DNA of 64,000 nt from Roseibium polysiphoniae (GTDB lineage: Bacteria > Pseudomonadota > Alphaproteobacteria > Rhizobiales > Stappiaceae), in the NCBI RefSeq assembly GCF_014842925.1, contig NZ_JACYXJ010000001.1, forward strand, positions 186,001 to 250,000, in the 5' to 3' direction. This document shows positions 1 to 7,683 of this stretch, one piece after another. How positions within the stretch are numbered: the first letter of the stretch is position 1; the number at the start of each line of letters is the position of its first letter. A model generated the notes under the pieces. That model saw only the letters and a program-made list of their open reading frames with translations. It made no database searches and was not told the origin of the DNA. Both the position numbers and the translations under genes were made by a program.

Positions 1-726
1 GCGCGCGGCAAGAAGGCAGACTTCGAAGACGAAACCGACGGCATGATGGCCCGAGCGGGCGGCATTGCGCGCGACAATCCGGTCGCCGCCGGTGGCGCCG
101 TTGTCATGGCACTCACCGGCTGTCTGATTGTCGCCAATGCGGTCAGCCTCCAGCCCGGCCGTCACCCCGCGCCCTTCTTTGCGACCCGTGACCGTCCGCA
201 GGCGATCGAGCCGGATGATCTGCGCGGTATCGTCGTGCAGGAAGTGTCCGCTCTTGTGCTTGACCTGCAGACAAGCCTGCGCCGCATCGGGATCTATGAG
301 GGACCGCTTGATGGTCTGATGGGTCCCGCGACCGAGCGTTCGATCCGGCACTATGAGAGATTGCATGGCCGTCTGGAAACGGGGGAGGCCACCGACGAGC
401 TTCTCGCGCTGATCACACTGCAGGGCACGGACGTTGTGGCTTCAGGCCCTCCCGTGCCGCGACCAAAGCCAATCGGTGCCTCGGCCCTGGCCGCCAAGAC
501 TGTATCGGCTCCGCCGCTGGAGCCGGAAAATCCGCGTCTTGCCCGCATTCAGCAGCTTCTGTCGGATCTTGGCTACGGCCCCTTGAGCGCGGACGGTGTG
601 ATGGGCGACAATACGTCTTCTGCAATCCAGAGGTTCGAGCTGGACCGGGGGCTGCCGATCACAGGCGAGCTGACGCCCGCAGTGATCGAACGGCTGGAGA
701 TGGTCAGCGGCAAGCGAGTTGACTGA
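1..726 (+). CDS. Peptidoglycan-binding protein, 5' partial
   Basis: The reading frame is open from base 1, so the true start lies outside the window; the first internal ATG is at 43. A hydrophobic segment (AAGGAVVMALTGCLIVANA) near the visible N-terminus looks like a single membrane anchor. Two peptidoglycan-binding type 1 repeats follow, one around LQTSLRRIGIYEGPLDGLMG and one around IQQLLSDLGYGPLSADGVMG, joined by a Pro/Ala-rich linker. The protein is therefore probably an inner-membrane-anchored periplasmic protein that binds cell-wall glycan. No catalytic domain is visible in this part. It is followed after 64 bases by a DUF1491 gene. The domain call is firm; the cellular role is unknown. 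Confidence 0.8.
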   Translation, partial: ARGKKADFEDETDGMMARAGGIARDNPVAAGGAVVMALTGCLIVANAVSLQPGRHPAPFFATRDRPQAIEPDDLRGIVVQEVSALVLDLQTSLRRIGIYEGPLDGLMGPATERSIRHYERLHGRLETGEATDELLALITLQGTDVVASGPPVPRPKPIGASALAAKTVSAPPLEPENPRLARIQQLLSDLGYGPLSADGVMGDNTSSAIQRFELDRGLPITGELTPAVIERLEMVSGKRVD

Positions 727-790
727 TCGCCCGCCTGTCTGACTTTCGGGCCGCCTTGGCCCGCCTTATGCGACCTAAAGAGCCAGCCTC

Positions 791-1165
791 ATGCGCGTGA
801 CTTCCGATTTCTTCGTGACAGCCTTGGTCCGGCGGATCTTTGCTGAAAACGGCTTTGCGGCGATCCAGAAAAAGGGCGCGCCGGAAGCCGGCGCCATCTT
901 CATTGCCGTCGACCGGCTTGACGGCAGCTATGATTTTTATGGCCCCGCGCCCCAGGCCATGTTCATGGATCAGCCCCAAGGGCGCCTGTTCGAGCAGATT
1001 TTGGAAAAGGTGCCCCGGTCGGACATCACCGCGCGTCTTGAACGCGAAGCCCGGATGGACCCAGACTACTGGATGGTCGAGGTCGATTCTGAGGCGGGAA
1101 AGATCGACTTGCCTCTCGCCGAAGAAGAAGCGGAAAAGGCTCCCGATCCTTTCTTCAAGTTCTAG
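791..1165 (+). CDS. DUF1491 family protein
   Basis: A 124-aa soluble protein with no signal peptide or membrane segment. The N-terminal part (VTSDFFVTALVRRIFAENGF, then GAIFIAVDRLDG) and the acidic tail ending DPFFKF match the DUF1491 family of alphaproteobacteria, whose function is unknown. Length is typical for the family. It starts 64 bases after the peptidoglycan-binding gene on the same strand, so the two may be co-transcribed. It converges on the DUF2336 gene with only 32 bases between the stop codons. Confidence 0.8.
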   Translation: MRVTSDFFVTALVRRIFAENGFAAIQKKGAPEAGAIFIAVDRLDGSYDFYGPAPQAMFMDQPQGRLFEQILEKVPRSDITARLEREARMDPDYWMVEVDSEAGKIDLPLAEEEAEKAPDPFFKF

Positions 1166-1197
1166 AAAAGCGAAGCTTCAGCATTGGCGTCGACTGC

Positions 1198-2352
1198 TCA
1201 GCCGAACCGGAGCAGTTTTTCGATGTCGTCCAGTTCCTGCCATGTCGCGTCGCCGGACCGGGCAGGGCGTGCCGGTTCCTGATTCTGGACGAGATGCTGC
1301 GCTTCAGACCGCGAGGTCCGTTGGTCGTGCGGCGTTTCTTCACCGACCCAGCGGTTGACCAGAAGCATCGCCGCGCCGTGGCTGATGTTGCCGAACACCT
1401 CAAGCAGATCACGCATTCCCTTCAGCGGCAGGCGCTCGCCCAGGAGACGCACAAGGATCTGTGATGCCTTTGCGTCCGTGAAGCCCAGCGCCTTCAGGCA
1501 GATCGAAAGCGTTTCACCGCTGTCGTTGGCAACGATATCATGCGTGAAGGTCTCTGGCAGACCGAGGGCGTAGGAGAGCTCATGAGCAAATTGCTCTGCG
1601 CCACCGGTCAGTGCACTGTGGTGCAATTGCTTCAGAAGGCTTTGTTTGAACACCGGACGGGCAGGCTTGTGGGAGCCGCTGCGGGTCAGGTTGATCAGAC
1701 TGGCAAGTTCGGCCGAGGCGATGGCCTCCTGGCGCAGAGATGCGTCCAGGCGGGAAAAATGCGTCAGCATCTGGCTGGACGTCAGGACCTTGCGGTCAAC
1801 CAGATCCTTGCCGAAACGCTTCAAAATGTCGGGCCTTTTGCAAAGCATTGAGACCATTGCTTCGTCGAGATCAATGTCGGTGCGCTCCAGAAGCAGAGCG
1901 ATCACATCCGGACCACCGGCTTGAGCCAGGATCTCCAGCACCTTCGGGCTGGCATCCGTGCGTTCGGCGATGGCCTTGCGCAGGCTGTCGGGGCCGCGTT
2001 CCGCCTGGGCCACGAGAATATCTTCATCAAGGCTCGGCGCGTTGCGCAGCACCGGATAGGCGGTCAGGGCGTCTTCGTCGGCCGCCAGCGCCGCCAGAAC
2101 CTCTGGCGGGGTGGCGGGATGGCGCACCAGATGACAGGCGATGCGGCGCCGGTCGCTTTCGTCCGTCTGCGGCAGAAGATTGAGCGCAAGTTCCCGGAAG
2201 AGGGTCTTGTCCCGGCTGTCATGGGCCTCACGGCCGGCAAACAGCTCGGAGGCGGCCAGAAGCACGCCTTCGGCATGGGAGGGACTGGACTGCCGGCGGG
2301 CAGTCTCATGGCCGGAAGAAACCTCCGGCGAGGGGACGGACAAACGGTTCAT
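1198..2352 (-). CDS. DUF2336 family protein
   Basis: A 384-aa predicted cytoplasmic protein made of short helical repeats. The pattern ACHLVRHPATPPEVLAALAA, repeated loosely over residues 50-210, is the HEAT-like layout of DUF2336 proteins, an alphaproteobacterial family of unknown function. There is no signal peptide and no catalytic motif. It is the first of three DUF2336 members in this window (others at 49951-50946 and 52446-53519) and is the most diverged. The start ATG (2352-2350) is the first methionine of the frame. A CtrA-like TTAG-N7-TTAA element lies about 75-90 bases upstream. Confidence 0.75.
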   Translation of the reverse strand: MNRLSVPSPEVSSGHETARRQSSPSHAEGVLLAASELFAGREAHDSRDKTLFRELALNLLPQTDESDRRRIACHLVRHPATPPEVLAALAADEDALTAYPVLRNAPSLDEDILVAQAERGPDSLRKAIAERTDASPKVLEILAQAGGPDVIALLLERTDIDLDEAMVSMLCKRPDILKRFGKDLVDRKVLTSSQMLTHFSRLDASLRQEAIASAELASLINLTRSGSHKPARPVFKQSLLKQLHHSALTGGAEQFAHELSYALGLPETFTHDIVANDSGETLSICLKALGFTDAKASQILVRLLGERLPLKGMRDLLEVFGNISHGAAMLLVNRWVGEETPHDQRTSRSEAQHLVQNQEPARPARSGDATWQELDDIEKLLRFG

Positions 2353-2424
2353 GGCTCTCGTCTACGCAATACCAACAGCGGAGCGAACGGTTGCTGTTCG
2401 TTGACTAAAATAAAACGAAAAGCG

Positions 2425-2440
2425 TTAGCACACTGTTAAC
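2425..2440. promoter_or_regulatory. CtrA-like box (TTAG-N7-TTAAC)
   Basis: The sequence TTAGCACACTGTTAAC differs by one base from the alphaproteobacterial CtrA consensus TTAA-N7-TTAA. It lies between the divergent DUF2336 gene (start 2352) and the small gene at 2538, so it could serve either. One site with one mismatch is weak evidence. Confidence 0.3.
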
Positions 2441-2537
2441 CCTGAAAGCGGCCTAATCATTTTTAGAAAGAGTATTGCGTCACCCATTTGACCGTCCCTG
2501 CGTATGCAGGAAGAGACGAACCGAAGGAGGAGACGAG

Positions 2538-2747
2538 ATGGGCACCCTTTTGGACTTTGCATCCGCGCAACGGCCCCTTTCACGACTGACCCCCAAGCGA
2601 AGCGACCGCCGGTCGGCCACTTCCGCACCTTCTGGAGAGGTTGTCCTCTTCCCAGGTGTTCGTTACGAGCGCGAGGCCCTTGATCTGGCCGCACGAATCG
2701 GAACCATCGGAAGAACTGCCGGAACACTCGCTTCCGACCTCGACTGA
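2538..2747 (+). CDS. Small conserved-type hypothetical protein
   Basis: The ATG at 2538 follows a strong ribosome binding site (aaggagg) at 7-base spacing and gives a 69-aa protein starting MGTLLDFASAQ. A longer reading from 2475 has no binding site and is rejected. The product is basic in the middle and has no signal peptide, membrane segment or recognisable domain. It may belong to the small proteins that alphaproteobacteria encode beside CtrA-type boxes, but I cannot assign a family. Confidence 0.55.
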   Translation: MGTLLDFASAQRPLSRLTPKRSDRRSATSAPSGEVVLFPGVRYEREALDLAARIGTIGRTAGTLASDLD

Positions 2748-2828
2748 GTTCGAGTGAACGCTGCTTTTCCGGTAGGTTGAAAGCGCAAGGGCTGATTCTC
2801 GCCCGGTGCCAAGCTACGGGGAAGCCCT

Positions 2829-3692
2829 ATGGGCGTGACATCTACGCCTGAGCCACTGTCGAATGAAGCAAGGCCGCGTCAACCTTTGGTGATGGCCGGC
2901 CGGACTGTATGCGCTGCCGCCATGCTCGCCATGCTGCTGGCCGCCTGCAGCCGCCCGACAGGTGACTTCGACCGCGCCCGCCCCAACATATTCCACGACA
3001 AGGTCATGCCGGCCGCCGGTGAGGCCGCTGCGCGCTATCGCGGCGATCCCGTTTCCAAGTTCAACATGACCAACGACGAGGAGCTCCTGCGCGAACGCGG
3101 CTGGGGATTGATCCGGCCGCCCTGGACCAAGGACTGGATCGGCGGCACGGTTGTTGAGCTCTCGCGCACCCGCGTTTTGCCTGAGGTTGAGGGCAGGGTG
3201 CCGGTCGATCTCTATTACATCTTCCTGCGCTCGGACAAGTTCCGCTCCAGCGACGCCCGCTACGATCGCGTGGCCGCCGATGCAGAGGGGGATGCCAAGC
3301 TGGTCTGGCCCTTCTGCGAGGTCGCAATGCGCGTCCAGGCCGCCGACAAGGAGCGCCTGAGGGTTCTGGCCAACAAGCCGGTCGCCACCGAAGAGACCTA
3401 TGAGGGCGCCAAGGCCCGCGTGTGGGAAAACCGGATGATGATCTCCTGGGTCGGGCAGGCCCTGCGGTACCGCATCACCGCCTATCAAAAGGCCCTCGAC
3501 AGTCTGGAGATCGAAACGCCGTCTGCCGATCGCTTGTGGAAGGCCAACAACGCGATCCGCACGCTGGAGGCGGAAGTGCGTCTTGCGGAAAACGGCTGCG
3601 TCAAGAAGGACCGCTTTACCGTCGAGGGCAAGACCAAACGCTCACGGATCTACACCGGCTGGGGCACGGAACGTCCTGCACCCAAGAAATAG
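2829..3692 (+). CDS. Putative lipoprotein of unknown function
   Basis: The 287-aa product carries a lipoprotein signal: a basic stretch, a hydrophobic core (AAMLAMLLAA) and the lipobox LAAC with the cysteine near residue 39. The long N-region suggests the true start may be the ATG at 2892, giving a normal-length signal peptide, although neither start has a clear ribosome binding site. The mature part has no domain I recognise; it includes ERGWGLIRPPWTKDWIGG and a Lys/Arg-rich C-terminus. It should be anchored in the outer or inner membrane facing the periplasm. It converges with the glxA-type gene. Confidence 0.7.
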   Translation: MGVTSTPEPLSNEARPRQPLVMAGRTVCAAAMLAMLLAACSRPTGDFDRARPNIFHDKVMPAAGEAAARYRGDPVSKFNMTNDEELLRERGWGLIRPPWTKDWIGGTVVELSRTRVLPEVEGRVPVDLYYIFLRSDKFRSSDARYDRVAADAEGDAKLVWPFCEVAMRVQAADKERLRVLANKPVATEETYEGAKARVWENRMMISWVGQALRYRITAYQKALDSLEIETPSADRLWKANNAIRTLEAEVRLAENGCVKKDRFTVEGKTKRSRIYTGWGTERPAPKK

Positions 3693-3737
3693 AAACCCGG
3701 GCCCATCCGTTGAGGCGCGGCATCTGACCGATAGGCT

Positions 3738-4673
3738 TCATCCGACCCTTTGTCTGGCGAGCCACTGGGTCGGGGTCATGCCCAGTTCGGTGCGAAAGGC
3801 TTTGCGCAGGGACTGTACGTCTGGAAAGCCGCAGTTCACGGCTATGCCTTCAAGTCCCTTCCCACCGCGCAGCAGACTATCTTGAGCCCGCGCAATTCTT
3901 GCCCGCCGCAACCAACCTCCCAGGCTTCCGCCCGTCCGGCTGCGTATGTGCCGGCTCAAACTGCGGCGGCTCATTCCCGCTTCGGCCGCCAGGACATCAA
4001 GAGATGGATGCCCTGTCGGGTCGGCCCAAAGGCGTTCAAGGATGTCGGCGACCCGCGCTTCGGCCGTCGAAGCAGGAGATGGCCGCTCGATCAGCTGAGG
4101 TTGTTCGCCGCCGCGCTGTGGCGCCAGCACCAGTCCGCGTGCCACGTGATTGGCCTCTGCAACGCCGGAGAGGCGGGCGAGGAGATGCAGGCAGCAGTCC
4201 AGTCCGGAGGCAACGCCCGCTGAGGTCAGAACCGGTCCGGAATCGATAAAGATCGCCGTTGGGTCAATCTGAACGGCCGGAAAACGGTCGCGGAACGCCT
4301 CCGCGGCGGCCCAGTGCGTCGTGGCACGCCGTCCATCCAAAAGGCCTGTCTCCGCCAGTCCGAATGCGCCAAGGCACAGACCGACAGCGACGGCATCGCG
4401 GGCATTAGCAGATCGCAGCTGCTCGACGATCGCGGGTGGGACTGCTTCGCTGGCATCTCGCCATCCCGGCAGGATGACGACATCGGCCTCTTCTGCCGCG
4501 TCCAGCAGATGCGGTGTCTCCAGGGTTATTCCGGCAGAGGTGGATATCCGGTTCGCTTCTGCGCAAACGAACACCCTGTGATCATTTGAAAGTCCTGCAC
4601 CTCCAAAGACCGCAAGCGGCGTCGACAGCATGAACGGGTTGATACCCTCATAGGCAATGACTGCAATGTCCAT
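3738..4673 (-). CDS. GlxA family transcriptional regulator (DJ-1/PfpI + AraC)
   Basis: A 311-aa protein with two domains. Residues 1-175 form a DJ-1/PfpI-like (class I glutamine amidotransferase fold) domain with the nucleophile-elbow cysteine in GLCLGAFGLAETG. Residues 210-308 form an AraC-type double helix-turn-helix (LDVLAAEAGMSRRSLSRHI, then GLEGIAVNCGFPDVQSLRKA). Members of this family are transcription factors for nitrogen-compound or amine metabolism. The gene is divergent from a cysteine hydrolase gene at 4766, which is the natural candidate target. The inverted repeat at 4674-4708 touches the start codon and could mediate autoregulation. Confidence 0.88.
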   Translation of the reverse strand: MDIAVIAYEGINPFMLSTPLAVFGGAGLSNDHRVFVCAEANRISTSAGITLETPHLLDAAEEADVVILPGWRDASEAVPPAIVEQLRSANARDAVAVGLCLGAFGLAETGLLDGRRATTHWAAAEAFRDRFPAVQIDPTAIFIDSGPVLTSAGVASGLDCCLHLLARLSGVAEANHVARGLVLAPQRGGEQPQLIERPSPASTAEARVADILERLWADPTGHPSLDVLAAEAGMSRRSLSRHIRSRTGGSLGGWLRRARIARAQDSLLRGGKGLEGIAVNCGFPDVQSLRKAFRTELGMTPTQWLARQRVG

Positions 4674-4708
4674 TGGCCCAATTTAATCGAATAATGTCCT
4701 TTGGGCCA
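4674..4708. promoter_or_regulatory. Inverted repeat in the glxA/hydrolase divergent region
   Basis: TGGCCCAA (4674-4681) and TTGGGCCA (4701-4708) form a perfect 8-base inverted repeat with a 19-base AT-rich spacer. The left arm abuts the start codon of the GlxA-type regulator and the right arm lies 58 bases before the hydrolase start. Position and symmetry suggest an operator shared by both genes, probably bound by the regulator. Confidence 0.5.
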
Positions 4709-4765
4709 CTGCTGCAGGCCTTCGTGGAAAGGTAATTCAATCTCCAGTGAAAAGGAGAAACTTTG

Positions 4766-5269
4766 ATGAGCCGAACTCTTCTCGTGATCGATATTCAAAA
4801 TGACTATTTCCCGGGCGGTGTCCTGCCACTGCATCAGGCCGAGGAGATTGAAACCAGCGTCGTCGATGCGATTGACCAGGCGCGGCAGGCGGGGGCGCGC
4901 ATCGTTCTTGTCCGCCACGTCTCTCCCGCACCCACGGGTTTGTTCGCGGCAAACGGCACCGGAAATACCATTCGCCCCAAGGTTCTGGCGGCAGCTGGCG
5001 ACGCACCCGTCGTGATCAAGCAATTCGCCGATGCCTTTCAGAAGACGGATCTTGCCAAGGTGCTTGAGGGCACGACTGAGCTTCTCGTGTGCGGAATGAT
5101 GACCCAGAACTGTGTGGTTTTCACCGCAATGTCACGCGCTGCCGACAGCCTGGACGTCACAGTCATTGGCGATCTTTGCACTGGGCCATCCGAGATTGTT
5201 CACAACACTGCGCTGAACGCACTGGGCTCAAAGCTCCGCCTCAAAACCGCGGATGAAATTTGGACCTAG
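4766..5269 (+). CDS. Isochorismatase-family cysteine hydrolase
   Basis: A 167-aa alpha/beta hydrolase of the isochorismatase-like superfamily. The expected catalytic triad is visible: Asp9 in LLVIDIQNDYF, Lys85 in VVIKQFADAF, and Cys116 in GMMTQNCVVFT. Relatives hydrolyse amides or ureides such as nicotinamide, N-carbamoylsarcosine or biuret; the substrate here cannot be read from sequence. The ATG at 4766 follows aaaggag at good spacing. It is divergent from the GlxA-type regulator, which probably controls it, and ends just before a strong intrinsic terminator. Confidence 0.85.
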   Translation: MSRTLLVIDIQNDYFPGGVLPLHQAEEIETSVVDAIDQARQAGARIVLVRHVSPAPTGLFAANGTGNTIRPKVLAAAGDAPVVIKQFADAFQKTDLAKVLEGTTELLVCGMMTQNCVVFTAMSRAADSLDVTVIGDLCTGPSEIVHNTALNALGSKLRLKTADEIWT

Positions 5270-5280
5270 TCTCGGGGCAT

Positions 5281-5312
5281 CGCCTTCCGCATCCGGATGC
5301 GGAAGGCGTTTT
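5281..5312 (+). terminator. Intrinsic terminator after the cysteine hydrolase
   Basis: A perfect 12-base stem, CGCCTTCCGCAT with ATGCGGAAGGCG, and a CCGG loop are followed by TTTT. It lies 11 bases after the hydrolase stop and before the convergent ankyrin gene. Confidence 0.8.
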
Positions 5313-5330
5313 GCGTTGAGTTGGCACGTT

Positions 5331-6872
5331 CTAGACGACGCCGTTTTCCACGACTTGATCCGGATGCTCGCTGGCCCAATCCCGCAGGAATTCCGAAATC
5401 TCATCGGAAGCCACATGGTCGAGGGCGCGGCGTGGCAGGTCAACGCCATGCGCCAATGCCAAACGCAGGCACGAAATGTGGTCCCGGTCGTCTCGTCCCG
5501 GGCAATTCTCTGCCCCATGCAGGACGGTGGAGAGAAGGGTGCCGCCATAGCCGTTTATATGAGCGAGGTCAGGCTTCAGGCTCAGCAGGTAGTCCATGAC
5601 CTCGGGCAGACCTTCCCAGCCGGCGATCTGCACGGGCGTCAAGCCTTCCGCATCCGGGCGGTCATGCTCAACACCCAGGGCGACAAGCCGTTTGATGTGG
5701 TCGAGTTTCGCCGTGTATGACGTCAGCATTCGGATGATATTGCGATAGGCGTCCGGGATCTCCTCCGGGTCAAGTCTACCCTCAGCCGAGTGGCCCTCAG
5801 CTGCGCCGGCCAGGGCGGTCTCCACGGGGCTCAGTGTTTGATCAGCGCCCCGTGCCGCAAGTTGGTCGGCCAATTCCGTGTGCCCGAAAACGCGTGCATA
5901 GGCATAGGGCGTTGTGCTTTCGAACCGCCGGTTTGGATCGGCCCCATTGTCCAACAACAGCGTGATCAGGTCTGCCGGCACCATGCGACGCGCTGCCTGG
6001 TGGAGTGCCGGGATGACCCATGGCACCTCGCCTCCAAACGGAGCGGCGTCAAACTCGTCTACGCGCGCGCCGTGATCCAGCAACAGCTGAATGGCCTCCT
6101 TGTCATGAAAATCCATTGCCCGCAGCAAAGCGTTGGTGCCTTTGGGGTCTGCGCCATGCGCCAGAAGCATGCGCAAGCCGTCATGATGGCCAAGCTCTGT
6201 GGAATGATAGAGGCTTTCCCCATCGTTGGGGTCGGCGCCATTGTCGAGCAGCCATCGACCAAGTGTCATGTTGTTGGCGTGGCCAATGGCGAAATAGAGC
6301 GGCGAGAGCGTGTGTTCGGTGTCTGCGGAAAATGCGACCCCCTGATCGAGGTCGGCACCGTTTGCGTGAAGGGCTCGTGCGATCTCCAGCATGTCCTCTG
6401 ACAGGTCCGGTTTGTGATGAACCCATTTGGAGCGCGCGAGGACAGTCAGGGGAGGCGCCTGATTGGCAATCAAATCGGTCGCGAGTTGCGGTGACTTGTC
6501 GAGAGCGGCAAGAACGTCCGGCTTGCGGTACAGGCCAAGACATAGTCCGAAATCGCCATCAGCGATGTCTGGCGTGTCGGCGAGAAATTGCTCCACCGTG
6601 CTGAAATGGCCCGCAGACAGGGCAAGCTTCAATCGCTGACGTTTGGTCGCGAGATCCATGCCGAGGAGATCTGCCGCGAGTTTCAGGGCTGGCCAGGACG
6701 GAAAACCTGCCTCGCGCGCAATGACATGGAGATAGTCGGCATGTTTCAGTGCCGCCGTATCTGTCCGGGGTGCATGGCTTTTGAGACGCTGTAGCGCTTG
6801 CACATCGTTCGACTGATGTGCCTTGCGCAGGTTTTTGGCGTCGCGGCGGAGTTGGTCCAGAGACTTTGTCAT
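5331..6872 (-). CDS. Ankyrin repeat protein
   Basis: The start ATG at 6872 (MTKSLDQLRRDAKNLRKAHQ) has a gaggac-type binding site and gives 513 aa; a longer reading from 6941 lacks one. The N-terminal 120 residues are helical, with no membrane segment. From about residue 170 onward there are ankyrin repeats recognisable by LLDNGADPN, LLAHGADPK, LLDHGARVD and LLDNGADPNRR, and a further set near the C-terminus (GLTPVQIAGWEGLPEVMDYL). Ankyrin arrays bind proteins; the partner is unknown. It sits alone between terminators and the Lrp gene, with no obvious operon. Confidence 0.85.
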   Translation of the reverse strand: MTKSLDQLRRDAKNLRKAHQSNDVQALQRLKSHAPRTDTAALKHADYLHVIAREAGFPSWPALKLAADLLGMDLATKRQRLKLALSAGHFSTVEQFLADTPDIADGDFGLCLGLYRKPDVLAALDKSPQLATDLIANQAPPLTVLARSKWVHHKPDLSEDMLEIARALHANGADLDQGVAFSADTEHTLSPLYFAIGHANNMTLGRWLLDNGADPNDGESLYHSTELGHHDGLRMLLAHGADPKGTNALLRAMDFHDKEAIQLLLDHGARVDEFDAAPFGGEVPWVIPALHQAARRMVPADLITLLLDNGADPNRRFESTTPYAYARVFGHTELADQLAARGADQTLSPVETALAGAAEGHSAEGRLDPEEIPDAYRNIIRMLTSYTAKLDHIKRLVALGVEHDRPDAEGLTPVQIAGWEGLPEVMDYLLSLKPDLAHINGYGGTLLSTVLHGAENCPGRDDRDHISCLRLALAHGVDLPRRALDHVASDEISEFLRDWASEHPDQVVENGVV

Positions 6873-7102
6873 CGGTGTCCTCACTTTGGCTCGATGGTCC
6901 GCTGAGGTCGAGCATGAGACATACCGAAATCTGGTCGTCATCTATTCGATGGGGTGCCGATGACGGCTTTCCGCGGACCTGGAGGCTAACCCGATAGCAG
7001 TGTGTTTTAGACACAAATCATGCTGCCGGGCAAGGTCGCATGTAAATGAGACACGGCGCGGTCCTGGGAAGGTCTGATGATCCTGGCCGGGGCGCGCGCC
7101 GG

Positions 7103-7582
7103 TCAGATGTTCAGGCTTCCGGACGCCTTGGTCCGGTCCATGACGACAAAGGTCTTGAACTTGCGGATGTTGGCGTTGCCGAAAAAGAGGCGTTGGGTGA
7201 GGGCCTCATATTCCGCCATGTCGCCGACCAGGATGACGAGCACGAAATCCGCTTCGCCCGTGACGTAGTAGCATTGCTGGATCTCTTGGGCGGCCAAAAA
7301 ATCGGCCTTGATGGCGTCGATCTGGCCCCCTGTTTCCGCCTTGAGCTCGACTTCCACCAGGATCGTCAAGGGCAATCCAACTTTTGACGGTTCCAGAACC
7401 GCCGTTTGCGCGGCGATCACGCCGGCTTTCTGCATCCGCTTGATGCGCCTTTGAACGCTCGGCGCAGAAAGATTGACCTGCTCGCCGATGATGCGGTGAG
7501 GGATGGTGTTGTCCTCCTGGATGAGCCTCAGGATCGCGAGATCAAACGTGTCCAGATCAGACGAGAGGGTTTCTTTCTTCAC
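7103..7582 (-). CDS. Lrp/AsnC family transcriptional regulator
   Basis: Starting at the GTG at 7582 the protein has 159 aa, the usual family size; the frame can be read from a GTG at 7630, but that adds a stretch not typical of the family. An N-terminal helix-turn-helix (LDTFDLAILRLIQEDNTIPH, then VNLSAPSVQRRIKRMQKAGV) precedes a RAM/AsnC ligand domain (CYYVTGEADFVLVILVGD). Such proteins sense amino acids. It is divergent from the diaminopropionate ammonia-lyase gene, which it very likely controls. Confidence 0.88.
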   Translation of the reverse strand: MKKETLSSDLDTFDLAILRLIQEDNTIPHRIIGEQVNLSAPSVQRRIKRMQKAGVIAAQTAVLEPSKVGLPLTILVEVELKAETGGQIDAIKADFLAAQEIQQCYYVTGEADFVLVILVGDMAEYEALTQRLFFGNANIRKFKTFVVMDRTKASGSLNI

Positions 7583-7614
7583 GGCGCTCACATGCAAGAA
7601 TTGTTCATTTGATG

Positions 7615-7660
7615 CGAGAAAATAGAGCACAACTCTTACAGCTGATGAACTAAATTCTCG
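7615..7660. promoter_or_regulatory. Interrupted dyad between lrp-type gene and dpaL
   Basis: CGAGAA-AA-TAG (7615-7625) mirrors CTA-AA-TTCTCG (7650-7660): nine of eleven positions pair across a 24-base centre. It lies in the region between the divergent Lrp-type gene and dpaL, ending 24 bases before the dpaL start, as expected for a regulator binding site. Confidence 0.4.
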
Positions 7661-7683
7661 TCAGAGATGAAAAGGAGCGATTG

